NCBI GenBank assembly: GCA_016789955.1
Contig: JAEUPB010000110.1
Location: 1 to 64,000 of the forward strand
Length of the DNA: 64,000 nt
Source: Rubrivivax sp.
GTDB lineage: Bacteria > Pseudomonadota > Gammaproteobacteria > Burkholderiales > Burkholderiaceae_C
Reading direction: 5' to 3'
The notes beneath the pieces are model-generated. The model was given only the letters and a program-made list of their open reading frames with translations. It did no database searches and was not told the DNA's origin. Within the stretch, counting starts at the first letter, position 1, and each line of letters opens with the position of its first letter. This document shows, piece by piece, positions 33,266-42,446 of this stretch. The translations under genes were made by a program, and so were the position numbers.

Positions 33266-36200
33266 CGCGTCCGCTCTCCGCCGTGCTCGCACGGCTGATC
33301 TGGCTGTGCATGGCGCCGATGGTGCTGCTGGCGGTGTGGCTGTCGTGGAGGCACCTCGACGACCTGGACGAACAGCAGCAGCGCGAGGCCCGGAACCTCG
33401 CGCGCAACTTCATGCTCGCCAACGACCGCTATCTCGACGCGCGGCTCAAGGCGCTGAACATCCTGGCCATCTCGCCGCTGGCCGACGATCCGCAAGGGTG
33501 GCCCGTGCTGTATCGCGGCGCGCAGGGCTTCCTGGAGAGCTTCGGCTCCCACGTGATCTACGCCGACGAGCAGCGCCAGATGCTGTTCAACACCCGGGAG
33601 CCCTACGGCGCGGCGCTGCCGCGCCTGCCGCTTTCCAAGGGACGCAGTGCCGCCCCGCTGGCGCTGGAGACCGGCAAGCCGCAGGTCGGCGACCTGATCC
33701 TCGGTCCCGTGGCGAACCGGCCATTGGTGGCCATCGCCGTGCCCGTGCTGCGACCGGGCCGGCCGACGCGGCTGATGCTGACCACGCTGGACACCCGGCT
33801 GTTCCACGAACGCATCGAGCAGCTCGCCTTGCCCGCGGGCTGGTCGATCGTGCTGCGCGACGGCACCGGCGCCGACATTGCGCGCCGCTCGCCACCCGGC
33901 TTCGACGGTGCCCGCGATGTCGACGCCGAGCACCGCTTCGTCGTCCGGTCCGAACTCGCCGCCTGGTCGGCTGTGGTGGAGATCCCCCGCGCCGTCGACC
34001 TCGCCGATCGCCGCGAGGCCCTGCTGTCGCTGGGGGCCAGCGTGCTGCTGGCGGTGGGCCTGGGCCTGGCCGGCGGCCTGCTGGCCGGCCGGCGCGTCAG
34101 CCGGCAGGTGGCCTCGCTGGCGCAACCGGGCGGTGGTGAGGCGCCGCGCCACGGGATCGCCGAGGTCGAGGCCGCACGGCAGCGCATCGCGGATGCCGGC
34201 GCCGAGTTGCACGCGAGCCAGGAGCGCCTGCGGCTGTGGGGCGAGACCATGCAACGCACGGAAGTCGGCGTGGCGATCACCGACGCGCGCACCAATGCGC
34301 TCATCTCGGTCAATCCGGCATTCGCGAGGCAGCATGGCTACACCGAGAGCGAGTTGGTCGGGCAGTCGGTATGGAACGTGTTCGCGCCCGAACACGGCGT
34401 GCAGGCCCAGGCGGGCCTGGCGTCCCGAGAGCAGGCCGGGCACAGCGTGTTCGAGAGCGAGCATCAGCGCAAGGACGGCAGCCGGTTTCCGGTCTTGATC
34501 GACCTCACGGTGGTGCGCGATCCCCATGGCGCGCCCGCCAGCCGCATCGGCCTCGTGCTCGACATCAGCGACCGCAAGCGCGCCGAGCAGGAACTGGCGG
34601 CCCACCTGACGGCCGAAGTCGAGCGCCAGCGGCAGGCCCGCATCGCGGCGCTGAACCTGATGGACGATGCACAGGCCGACAAGCGCCGCGCCGAGGCCGC
34701 TGCCGACGAGCTGCGCCAGCTCTCGATGGCCGTCGAGCAGAGTGCCGAGAGCATCCAGATCACCGATCCCGACGGCCGCATCACGTACGTCAACGAGGCC
34801 TTCCTGCGCCAGACGGGATACGCCCGCGGGGAGGTGATCGGCCGCGACCTGCGCTTCCTGCAGTCCGGCCTCTCGTCGGATGATGGCTACGCGGCGCTGT
34901 GGTCGGCGATCGGCCGGCGCGAGTCATGGCGGGGCGAGCTGCACAGCCAGCGCAAGGACGGCCGCGAGTTCGTCGAGTTCGCCATCGCCACGCCGATCCG
35001 CGACGCCGCCGGGCAGGTGACGCACCACGTCACGGTGAAGGAGGACATCACCGAGAAGAAGCGCATGGGCGCGGAGCTCGACAGCTACCGCCACCACCTG
35101 GAGGAGCTGGTGGCACAGCGCACCGCCGAGCTGGAGCAGGCGCGGCTGCAGGCGGAGTCGGCCAACCTGGCGAAGTCGACCTTCCTGGCCAGCATGAGCC
35201 ACGAGATCCGCACGCCGATGAACGCGATCCTCGGCTTCACGCACCTGCTGCGGCGCGACGCCGCGTCGTCGCGCGACATCGAGCGGCTCGACAAGGTCGA
35301 CGACGCCGCCAGGCACCTGCTGTCGGTGATCAACGACATCCTCGACCTGTCGAAGATCGAGGCCGGCAAGGTCGAGCTGGAGTCGCACGACTTCGCGCTG
35401 GAAGCCGTGCTCGGCCACGTGGCCACGCTGATCGGCGACAGTGCCGCCGCACAGGGGTTGACGGTGCGCGTCGACGGCGATCACGTGCCGCACTGGTTGC
35501 GTGGCGACTTGACGCGGCTGCGCCAGGCGCTGCTGAACTACGCCGGCAACGCCGTGAAGTTCACGCGCCAGGGCAGCATCACGCTGCGGGCGCGGCTGCG
35601 CGAGACCGTGGACACCAGCTGCCTCGTGCGCTTCGAGGTGGAGGACACCGGCATCGGCATCGCCCCCGACGTGCTGCCGACGCTCTTCCAGTTGTTCCAG
35701 CAGGCCGACGCGTCCACCACGCGCCGCTTCGGCGGCACCGGGCTGGGGCTGGCGATCACGCGCCGGCTGGCCCGCCTGATGGGCGGCGATGCCGGTGTGC
35801 AGAGCACGCCGGGCGTCGGCAGTCGCTTCTGGTTCACCGCCTGGCTGGAGCGCGGCGCGCCGGTGCAAGGCGTGGTGGCGGGCGACGGCCTGTCCGCCGA
35901 GCAATTGGGGCGGCGGCATGCGGGCGCCTGCGTGCTGGTGGTGGAGGACAACCCGGTGAACCTCGAAGTCGCCACCGAATTGCTGGAGGATGCCGGCCTG
36001 TCCGTGGAGACGGCCGGGAACGGCCGCGAGGCCGTCGAGAAGGTGGGCGGCTGGCGCTACGACCTGATCCTGATGGACATGCTGATGCCCGAGGTGGACG
36101 GGCTGGCGGCCACGCGCACCATCCGCACGCTGCCGCATGGCTCCGACGTGCCGATCATCGCGATGACCGCCAATGCCTTCGAGGAGGATCGCCGAGCCTG

Positions 36201-36753
36201 CCTGGCGGCGGGCATGAACGACTTCGTGGTCAAGCCGATCGATCCGGGCGCGCTGTACGCGGTGATCGACCAATGGCTGTCGACGGCGCGCCGGGCCGGC
36301 GAATCGCCGCAACCGGGAACCGACGCGGCGCCTCCGCCCGCGGGCTTGCCGGAGGAAGTGCCCGCGGCCTCGGCGACGATGGCGCGGCTCGCGAACGAGG
36401 CGGGCGTGGACACGCGCTACGGGCTGGGCGTGCTGAACGGCAACCACGAGAAGCTGTTCCGGCTGCTGCGGCTGATGGCGACCTCGCACCGCGAGGACAT
36501 GCAGGATCTGCAGGCCGCGCTGCGGCGGGCCGACCGCGAGCAGGCGCTGCACATCGTGCACACGCTGCGCGGCGTGGCGGCCACGCTGGGTGCGCGCGGG
36601 CTGTCGGACGCGGCGCAGTCGGTGGAGTCGTTGTTGCGGGCGCGCTCGGGAACCGCGCCGGGCGGGACGATCGGCGAGCCGGCCGGCCTCGCGGCTGCGA
36701 TGGCCGCGGTGACCGTGCAGCTGGAGCGGCTGCTGGAGGTGCTCGGCCCCTGA
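33262..36753 (+). CDS. Hybrid sensor histidine kinase (periplasmic sensor-PAS-PAS-HisKA-HATPase-REC-Hpt)
   Basis: A 1163-residue phosphorelay kinase. An N-terminal helix, a periplasmic Cache-like domain (about 35-250) and a second helix (about 255-275) are followed by two PAS domains (about 320-440 and 485-610). HisKA has its phospho-His at H647 in SMSHEIRTPMN. The ATPase has N (NAVKFT), G1 (DTGIGIAPDV) and G2 (GGTGLGLAI) boxes. The receiver has D939 (LILMDML) with upstream VVEDNPVNLEVA. The C-terminal Hpt has H1100 in HTLRGVAATLG. It overlaps the two-PAS gene by 4 bp. No dedicated response regulator is adjacent, so the output partner is elsewhere. Signal unknown. Confidence 0.95.
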   Translation: MTRPLSAVLARLIWLCMAPMVLLAVWLSWRHLDDLDEQQQREARNLARNFMLANDRYLDARLKALNILAISPLADDPQGWPVLYRGAQGFLESFGSHVIYADEQRQMLFNTREPYGAALPRLPLSKGRSAAPLALETGKPQVGDLILGPVANRPLVAIAVPVLRPGRPTRLMLTTLDTRLFHERIEQLALPAGWSIVLRDGTGADIARRSPPGFDGARDVDAEHRFVVRSELAAWSAVVEIPRAVDLADRREALLSLGASVLLAVGLGLAGGLLAGRRVSRQVASLAQPGGGEAPRHGIAEVEAARQRIADAGAELHASQERLRLWGETMQRTEVGVAITDARTNALISVNPAFARQHGYTESELVGQSVWNVFAPEHGVQAQAGLASREQAGHSVFESEHQRKDGSRFPVLIDLTVVRDPHGAPASRIGLVLDISDRKRAEQELAAHLTAEVERQRQARIAALNLMDDAQADKRRAEAAADELRQLSMAVEQSAESIQITDPDGRITYVNEAFLRQTGYARGEVIGRDLRFLQSGLSSDDGYAALWSAIGRRESWRGELHSQRKDGREFVEFAIATPIRDAAGQVTHHVTVKEDITEKKRMGAELDSYRHHLEELVAQRTAELEQARLQAESANLAKSTFLASMSHEIRTPMNAILGFTHLLRRDAASSRDIERLDKVDDAARHLLSVINDILDLSKIEAGKVELESHDFALEAVLGHVATLIGDSAAAQGLTVRVDGDHVPHWLRGDLTRLRQALLNYAGNAVKFTRQGSITLRARLRETVDTSCLVRFEVEDTGIGIAPDVLPTLFQLFQQADASTTRRFGGTGLGLAITRRLARLMGGDAGVQSTPGVGSRFWFTAWLERGAPVQGVVAGDGLSAEQLGRRHAGACVLVVEDNPVNLEVATELLEDAGLSVETAGNGREAVEKVGGWRYDLILMDMLMPEVDGLAATRTIRTLPHGSDVPIIAMTANAFEEDRRACLAAGMNDFVVKPIDPGALYAVIDQWLSTARRAGESPQPGTDAAPPPAGLPEEVPAASATMARLANEAGVDTRYGLGVLNGNHEKLFRLLRLMATSHREDMQDLQAALRRADREQALHIVHTLRGVAATLGARGLSDAAQSVESLLRARSGTAPGGTIGEPAGLAAAMAAVTVQLERLLEVLGP

Positions 36754-36776
36754 TGGCCCGGTCGCTCAGCCGCTCG

Positions 36777-37754
36777 TCACGCGGCCTTGCGCGCACGGGC
36801 CCCGGCACCGCCGGCCGCGGCTTCTCGGATCGCGGCGGTGAGCGAGCGCAGCGTCGGGTGCCGCGCCAGCGGCCGCGCGACGAAGAAGCTCACCGGCGGG
36901 AGGTTCCACGTGAGCTTCTGCGGCAGCGCCGCGATGTGCCCGGACAGGCTCATCTCGTCGACCACGTCGCGCGCGAGGATGGTGATGCTGAAGGGCTCCA
37001 GCCGCAGCACGGTCTCGATGCCGCGCAGCGACGTGGTCTCGGCGATCGGCGTCGGCGGCTGCACGCCGGCGCTCAGGAACATCGCGCTGAACGTGCGCCG
37101 CATCGGCGTGTTCACCGGCGGGAAGATCCAGTCGAGCTCGGCCAGCCGCGCCCAGTCCAGCGGCACGCGGGCCAGCCGCGCGCGCGCCTTGGCCGGCACG
37201 ACGAGCGCAGGCTCCTGGTCGTAGATCGGCTCCTGCACGTAGTCCACGCCGGTGGCGTCCTGGTACGAGCGTCCGATCGCGCAATCGAGCGTGCGGTTCG
37301 ACAGGGCCGCCACCAGCTCGTCGGTGGTGCCCTCGCGGGCCACCACGGCCACGCGCGGCTGCTGCCGCAGCAGGTGCGTGAAGACGGCGTTGCGCAGCGC
37401 GTCGGGTACCTGCGGCGTCCAGCCCACGCGCAGGCGGCCCGAGAAGCCGGTCTCCAGGGCGGTGAGCACCTGCGCGGCCGATGCGGTGTCGGACAGCGTC
37501 ACCTGCGCGTAGTGCAGCGCGGCCTGCCCGGCGGCGGTGGGTTCGAGGCCGCGCTTCGTGCGCTCGAACAGGCGCGCCATGAACACGCCCTCGATCTCGC
37601 GCAGGGCTTTCGTGATGGCCGGCTGCGTCAGCCGCAGCTCGGCGGCCACGCGGCTCAGCGTGCGGTGCCGCTCGATATTCACGAGCAGCTGCAGGTGGCG
37701 CAGCTTCAGGCGCGACAGCAGCGTCTGCTGCAGCCGCAGGCTGGGGTCGGACAT
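36777..37754 (-). CDS. LysR-type transcriptional regulator
   Basis: A 325-residue LTTR. The winged helix-turn-helix lies at about residues 17-76 (LRHLQLLVNIERHRTLSRVAAELRLTQPAITKALREIE), of the GbpR/CbbR-like clade with the VFMARLFERTKRGLEPT wing. The effector-binding domain follows from about 100 (GRLRVGWTPQVPDALRNAV). It diverges from the GAF-like gene and the monooxygenase-TRAP cluster with 121 bp between, and is therefore their likely activator. The inducer would be the aromatic or organic acid imported by the cluster (inference). Confidence 0.92.
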   Translation of the reverse strand: MSDPSLRLQQTLLSRLKLRHLQLLVNIERHRTLSRVAAELRLTQPAITKALREIEGVFMARLFERTKRGLEPTAAGQAALHYAQVTLSDTASAAQVLTALETGFSGRLRVGWTPQVPDALRNAVFTHLLRQQPRVAVVAREGTTDELVAALSNRTLDCAIGRSYQDATGVDYVQEPIYDQEPALVVPAKARARLARVPLDWARLAELDWIFPPVNTPMRRTFSAMFLSAGVQPPTPIAETTSLRGIETVLRLEPFSITILARDVVDEMSLSGHIAALPQKLTWNLPPVSFFVARPLARHPTLRSLTAAIREAAAGGAGARARKAA

Positions 37755-37775
37755 CGTGGTGCGGGTGACTCGTCA

Positions 37776-37797
37776 GGTATGAGCTGCTAGTTATACC
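37776..37797. promoter_or_regulatory. Candidate LysR operator (GGTAT-N12-ATACC)
   Basis: An inverted repeat GGTAT (37776-37780) and ATACC (37793-37797) separated by 12 bp sits 22 bp before the LysR start and 79 bp before the divergent gene. The layout is compatible with an LTTR box with its T-N11-A core. Binding is inferred, not shown. Confidence 0.4.
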
Positions 37798-37875
37798 GGC
37801 ATGCCAAGTCCGGCCGATCTGGTAATCCTGCCAGCCTAGACTGGCTGCATCCCTACGTCGACTCCGTTGGCTCCG

Positions 37876-38442
37876 ATGCTCACCGACCCCCAGCTGGCGA
37901 ACCTGCTCGATGCGATGGCCGATGCGCGCTCGGCCGATGTCGCGCTGCGGCAGATCGATGCCTATCGCCGGCTGCTCGCCGGGCCGGGCATCTTCAGCAT
38001 CCAGCTCAACGTCACGACCCGACAGGATCCGCGCAACGAGCTGCGGCTGCAACGGCTGTACTCGTCGCTGTCGGGCACGTTCCCCGTGCAGGCGCGCAAG
38101 CGCAAGACGCTGACGCCCTGGACCGAGACGCTGTTCGTGCGCGGCCAGGTGTTCGTGGGCGTGGGCGAGGAACTGCTGGCGCAGACCTTCGACGACTACG
38201 ACGCGATGCGGCCGCTGGGCTTGGACTGCGTCGTCAACGTGCCGCTGATGCAGGGCAACCTGACCTACGCCACCTTCAACGTGTTCGGCACCCGCGGCCG
38301 CTGGCAACCCGAGGAGGTGGTCGGCCTGCGGCTGCTGGCGCTGGCCGCGGCGCGCTGGGTGAGCCCGGCACCGGGGCTCGACTACGCCTTCGACGGCGAG
38401 CCCGCGCCGGCCGCGCTGCCGATCCCGATGCAACCCGCCTGA
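37876..38442 (+). CDS. GAF-like domain protein
   Basis: A 188-residue cytoplasmic protein. The second half (LDCVVNVPLMQGNLTYATFNVFG, then WQPEEVVGLRLLALAAARW) has the strand-turn-strand and final helix typical of GAF ligand-binding domains. The N-terminal 40 residues are helical. The ATG at 37876 is taken; a TTG 9 bp earlier is in frame. It is the first gene of the rightward cluster, 7 bp before the monooxygenase gene. A small-molecule sensing or accessory role is inferred; no catalytic motif is evident. Confidence 0.72.
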   Translation: MLTDPQLANLLDAMADARSADVALRQIDAYRRLLAGPGIFSIQLNVTTRQDPRNELRLQRLYSSLSGTFPVQARKRKTLTPWTETLFVRGQVFVGVGEELLAQTFDDYDAMRPLGLDCVVNVPLMQGNLTYATFNVFGTRGRWQPEEVVGLRLLALAAARWVSPAPGLDYAFDGEPAPAALPIPMQPA

Positions 38443-38449
38443 GCCAGCC

Positions 38450-40066
38450 ATGAGCACCGCGACCTCCACACGCAACGTCCCCATCGTCATCGTCGGCGGT
38501 GGCCCGGTGGGCCTGTCGATGGCGATCCTGCTGCAGCGTTTCGGCGTCGACTTCGTGCTCGTCGAGCGCAACCCCGGCATCAACGACCACCCGCGGGCGC
38601 GTGGCACCTACACGCGCACGATGGAGATCTTCCGGCAGTGGGGCATCGAGCGGCTGATGGCCCGCCACGCGCTGCCTGACGGATCAGATTTCTTCACCTT
38701 CTGCGAGTCGATGACCGGCCACGAGTGGGGCCGCACGCACCCCGAGCCGAACGTCGGCCACTCGCCCTGCTGGAAACTGATCCAGTCGCAGGACACCGTG
38801 GAGCAGGAACTGCTGGACCACGCGCGCCGCAGCCCGGTGGGCCGCGTGATGTACGGGCACGAGTTCCTGCAGTACGAGGAGGGCGATGCCGGCATCGCGG
38901 TGGTGACGCGCGAGGTGGCCACGGGCCTGGCCACCACCTGGCAGGCGCAGTACCTGCTGGCCTGCGACGGCGCGGCCAGCAGCGTGCGCCACCAGGCCGG
39001 CATCGAGATGCGCGGGCCGGCGACGTTGGCGGTGATGGCCAACGAGTACTGGCAGGCCGACCTGTCGCACGTGCGCAGCGCCGAGCTGTGCGCCGGCTGG
39101 CGCGTGTGGAACAAGGACTCGCCGTTCCCCGTCTCCACCGTGCTCAACACCAACGGCCGCGACAAGTGGCTGACGCTGATGCCCGTGGGCCGCGAGGTCG
39201 ACGAGCGCGCCGGCGAGCGCACCGACGACGAGGTGGTGCGCGTGGCCCGCGCGATGTCGGGCATGCCGAACCTCGATGCCAAGGTCATCAACCGATCGGT
39301 GTGGCGATTGAGCCGCCAGGTGGCCGCGCGCTTCCGCCAGGGCCGCGTGATGCTGGTGGGCGACGCGGCGCACCGCTTCCCGCCCAACGGCGGCTACGGC
39401 ATGAACTCCGGCATCCAGGACGCGCACAACCTCGCCTGGAAGCTGGCCTACGTGCTCACCGGCCGCGCGGCGCCGCGGCTGCTGGACAGCTACGACGCCG
39501 AGCGCCGGCCGATCGCCGAATCCAACGCCGACTTCAGCCTGCACAACGCCTCGCGCTTCATCCAGATGGACGAGGCGATGAAGTCGGGCAACGTCGACCG
39601 CATCAACTTCTGGATCCGCGACAGCGACAACCACGTGCACAGCATCGGGCAGTCGCTGGGCATGGTCTACGAGGACGGCGCGGTGATCCCCGACGGCACC
39701 GGCAAGCACCTGTGGCGCCCGCGCTGGTACGAGCCCAGCGACAAGCCGGGCGGTCGCTTCCCGCACCTGTGGCTCGACCTGGCACGCAGCCGCACCACGC
39801 TGGACTGGTTCGACCAGGACTTCGTGCTGGTGGCCGGCCCGAAGGCCGACGGCTGGGTCGAGGCGGCACGCGCGCTCTCGGGCCGCAACGGCGTGCGCTT
39901 GCAGGTGCAGCTGCTCGACGACACGCACGAGGGTGACGGCCTGCTGCTCGGCCTGCGCGGCGCGGTGCTGGTGCGCCCCGACGGCCACGTGGCGTGGCGC
40001 CGGCCGTGGCCGGCCACCGACCCGAAGGCCGAACTCGGCGCCGTGCTGCAGACGCTGCTCGACTGA
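38450..40066 (+). CDS. FAD-dependent aromatic monooxygenase (PheA/TfdB/MhpA type)
   Basis: A 538-residue class A flavoprotein hydroxylase. The ADP-binding loop VGGGPVGLS is at residues 15-23, a conserved ACDGAASSVR follows mid-protein (DG motif), and the flavin-ribityl GD motif is LVGDAAHRFPPNGGYGMNSGIQDAHNLAWKL. The C-terminal 150 residues correspond to the thioredoxin-like domain of phenol hydroxylase relatives. The RARGTYTRTMEIFRQWGIE segment is typical of this branch. It hydroxylates an aromatic or heteroaromatic ring using NAD(P)H and O2. It is followed by VOC and hydrolase genes, suggesting a short ring-degradation pathway. Substrate unknown. Confidence 0.92.
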   Translation: MSTATSTRNVPIVIVGGGPVGLSMAILLQRFGVDFVLVERNPGINDHPRARGTYTRTMEIFRQWGIERLMARHALPDGSDFFTFCESMTGHEWGRTHPEPNVGHSPCWKLIQSQDTVEQELLDHARRSPVGRVMYGHEFLQYEEGDAGIAVVTREVATGLATTWQAQYLLACDGAASSVRHQAGIEMRGPATLAVMANEYWQADLSHVRSAELCAGWRVWNKDSPFPVSTVLNTNGRDKWLTLMPVGREVDERAGERTDDEVVRVARAMSGMPNLDAKVINRSVWRLSRQVAARFRQGRVMLVGDAAHRFPPNGGYGMNSGIQDAHNLAWKLAYVLTGRAAPRLLDSYDAERRPIAESNADFSLHNASRFIQMDEAMKSGNVDRINFWIRDSDNHVHSIGQSLGMVYEDGAVIPDGTGKHLWRPRWYEPSDKPGGRFPHLWLDLARSRTTLDWFDQDFVLVAGPKADGWVEAARALSGRNGVRLQVQLLDDTHEGDGLLLGLRGAVLVRPDGHVAWRRPWPATDPKAELGAVLQTLLD

Positions 40067-40084
40067 GCGCCCCAGGAGATCGAC

Positions 40085-40489
40085 ATGCCCGTGAGCGGAC
40101 TGCACCACTACACGCTGCGCTGCGCGCCCGACGAGCTGCCGGCGCTGCACGACTTCTACACGCGCGTCATCGGCCTCGCGGTCGGCGCGCGGCCGGAGAT
40201 CCCGGCCCCGGGCTACTGGCTGTATGCCGGTGACCACGCCATCGTGCACCTCTACGCGCTGCTCGCCGAGCACGACGACAAGCTCGGCGCCTACGTCACC
40301 GGCCCGCTGGACCACATCTCGTTCCGCGCCCACGGCCTGGAGGCGACGCGCGCGCACCTCGCAGCCCGGCAGGTGGCCTACACCGAGGCGCCGGTGCCCG
40401 GCTGGCCGCTGCACCAGCTGTTCGTGCACGACCCCAAGGGCCTGCGCATCGAGATGACGTTCGACCTGACTGCCGAGGCGCGTGCATGA
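40085..40489 (+). CDS. VOC-superfamily (glyoxalase/extradiol-type) protein
   Basis: A 134-residue single-module vicinal-oxygen-chelate protein. Candidate metal ligands are in the expected places: H7 (GLHHYTLR), H55 or H77 (IVHLYAL, LDHISFRAHG) and E123 (GLRIEMTFD), and the PVPGWPLHQLFVHDPKGL loop is typical. It could be a small ring-cleavage dioxygenase, isomerase or lyase acting on the product of the preceding monooxygenase; classical extradiol dioxygenases are about twice as long. The ribosome site CAGGAG lies 7 bp upstream. Its stop overlaps the start of the hydrolase. Confidence 0.88.
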   Translation: MPVSGLHHYTLRCAPDELPALHDFYTRVIGLAVGARPEIPAPGYWLYAGDHAIVHLYALLAEHDDKLGAYVTGPLDHISFRAHGLEATRAHLAARQVAYTEAPVPGWPLHQLFVHDPKGLRIEMTFDLTAEARA

Positions 40490-41307
40490 CGCGGTGGGTG
40501 GCCGCCGGAGACGGCGTGCGCATCGCGTGCGACGTGGCCGGCAGCGGCCCGCCGCTCGTGCTGATGCACGGCGCCGAAGCCACGCGGCAGATGTTCGGCG
40601 CGCTGGTGCCGCTGCTGGCGTCGCACCACACCGTGATCGCCTACGACCAGCGCGACTGCGGCGAGACCGAGAGCCCGCCGCGCGCGGCCACGCTGGCCGA
40701 GCTGGCCGACGATGCGCTGGCCGTGGTGCAGGCGCTGGGCCACGGGCGTGCGCACGTGTTCGGCTCCTCCTACGGCGGTCGCGTGGCGCAGGCGCTGGTG
40801 GCGCGCCATCCGCAGGCCGTGGCGCACCTGGCGCTGGGCAGCACCTGGCCTCTGCCGCGGGCGCTGGCCGAGCTGAACCCCGATGGCGTGCGCCGCATCG
40901 GCGAGCTGCGCGCCGCGCTGCCCGACAGCGCGCCCGAGCTGGCGACCTGGTTCTTCCCCGAAGCGCTGCTGCAGGAGCAGCCGGCGCTGCGCACGTTCTT
41001 CGCCCGCGTGCAGCCCGCGAGCGCGCGGTCGCAGCGGCGCGCCGCCGCGGTGAACGATGTGTACGACCCCGACTGGGCCCGCGTCACCGCGCCCGCGCTG
41101 CTGCTGGCCGGCGAGCTGGATCGCGTGGTGCCCAGCGCCGTCACGATGGGCATGGCCGCGCTGCTGCCCCAGGCGCACCGCGTGCTGCTGTCCGGTGTGG
41201 GCCACGCCACCGCGATGCAGGCCCCGGCGCGCGTGGCCGAGGTGCTGATCCGATTCTTCGCGTCCGACGACGCATCCCGCATCCCTACCGAGGAGACCCG
41301 AGCATGA
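40486..41307 (+). CDS. Alpha/beta-fold hydrolase
   Basis: A 273-residue alpha/beta hydrolase. The oxyanion-hole region is LVLMHGAEATRQ, the nucleophile elbow GSSYGG gives Ser95, an Asp follows in AGELDRVVP, and the catalytic His is in GVGHATAMQ. It overlaps both neighbours by 4 bp (ATGA), so it is translationally coupled in the monooxygenase-VOC-hydrolase-TRAP operon. By analogy with MhpA-B-C type pathways it could hydrolyse a ring-fission product or an ester of the imported substrate; this is inference from context. Confidence 0.9.
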   Translation: MTRWVAAGDGVRIACDVAGSGPPLVLMHGAEATRQMFGALVPLLASHHTVIAYDQRDCGETESPPRAATLAELADDALAVVQALGHGRAHVFGSSYGGRVAQALVARHPQAVAHLALGSTWPLPRALAELNPDGVRRIGELRAALPDSAPELATWFFPEALLQEQPALRTFFARVQPASARSQRRAAAVNDVYDPDWARVTAPALLLAGELDRVVPSAVTMGMAALLPQAHRVLLSGVGHATAMQAPARVAEVLIRFFASDDASRIPTEETRA

Positions 41308-42446
41308 GAACGACCCATCGCCCCACCATCCACGCCATCGCCGCCTGCGCGCTGCTGGCGCTGGCCCCCGCCGCCTGGGCCGACTGGGGCGACGACTGGA
41401 TGGCCGGCAAGATCACCGCCGGCCCGGCCGTCACCTACGCGGGCCCGCCGATCGAGATCAAGTACGGCCACCCGTCGCCGCCGGCCTCGGTGCTGGTGCC
41501 GGTGCTCCAGGCGAACATGAAGCGGCTGGCCGCGGCCACCAACGGCAAGCTGCAGGTGAAGGAGTACGGCTCGGGCAGCCTCTTCGGTGCCCGGGACGGC
41601 TTCAAGGGCGTGCGCACGGCCATCGGCGAGTGGGGCGTGTGCTACCCGACGTACGAAGGGCGCGGCATGCCGCTGTCGCGCGTGTGGGAGCAGGCCTTCG
41701 TGACGCCGCGCAACCCGATGGTGGCCACGCGCGTGGCGCAGGAGGTGGCCGGCAAGTACTTCGTGCCCGAGTTCCGGAAGCAGGGCGTGGCCTGGGGCAT
41801 GTACGTGGCGTTCCAGCCGTCGGACGTGCTGAGCAAGAAGCCGATCCGCCGGCTGGAGGACCTGCAGGGCCTGAAGGTCGGCGCGCAGGGCTTCTCGCCC
41901 GACGTGGCCAAGGCGCTGGGCGTGGCGCTCGTCAACCTGCCGTACCCCGAGCTGTACACGGCGCTGCAGCAGGGTGTGATCGACGCGGTGTTCTGGGTCG
42001 ACGCCGGCTTCGTGCCGTTCAAGCTGCACGAGGTGGCGAAGTACCACACGGCCCTGTCGCTGACCGGCGGCGGCGCGTGGACCTGCCTGAACACCGACGC
42101 GATGGCGAAGATGCCGGCCGACGTGCGCACGGTCTTCTACAACGGCCTCGAGCCCTTCGCGATGTACAGCGCCAAGGTCTCGGGCGTGGAGTTCTCGGTG
42201 AAGGCGGCCGAGGCCTACAAGGCCGCCGGCGTCGAGATGATCACGCTGGCGCCGGCCGAGCAGCAGCGCTTCAAGGAGCGCCTGCAGCCGGTGGTGGACG
42301 CCTGGGCCGACGAGCTGGAGAAGGACAAGCTGCCGGCGCGCGCGCTGCTCAAGGACATCGAAGCGCTGGTGAAGAAGTACGAGGGCCTGAGCACCGATGC
42401 GCTGATGAAGCTCGCGGTCGAGAACCCGGTGCCGGTTCCGCGATGA
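41304..42446 (+). CDS. TRAP transporter periplasmic receptor (DctP family)
   Basis: A 380-residue exported solute-binding protein with signal peptide (IAACALLALAPAAWA). The family scaffold is present: an early IKYGHPSPPASVLVPVLQ strand-helix, LEDLQGLKVGAQGFSPDVAKALGVALVNLP, ELYTALQQGVIDAVFWVDAG and the long C-terminal helices. No arginine of the classical carboxylate site could be assigned with certainty. It is followed by both TRAP membrane subunits, overlapping by 4 bp, so the transporter is complete. The ligand is probably the acid degraded by the upstream enzymes. Confidence 0.88.
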   Translation: MRTTHRPTIHAIAACALLALAPAAWADWGDDWMAGKITAGPAVTYAGPPIEIKYGHPSPPASVLVPVLQANMKRLAAATNGKLQVKEYGSGSLFGARDGFKGVRTAIGEWGVCYPTYEGRGMPLSRVWEQAFVTPRNPMVATRVAQEVAGKYFVPEFRKQGVAWGMYVAFQPSDVLSKKPIRRLEDLQGLKVGAQGFSPDVAKALGVALVNLPYPELYTALQQGVIDAVFWVDAGFVPFKLHEVAKYHTALSLTGGGAWTCLNTDAMAKMPADVRTVFYNGLEPFAMYSAKVSGVEFSVKAAEAYKAAGVEMITLAPAEQQRFKERLQPVVDAWADELEKDKLPARALLKDIEALVKKYEGLSTDALMKLAVENPVPVPR

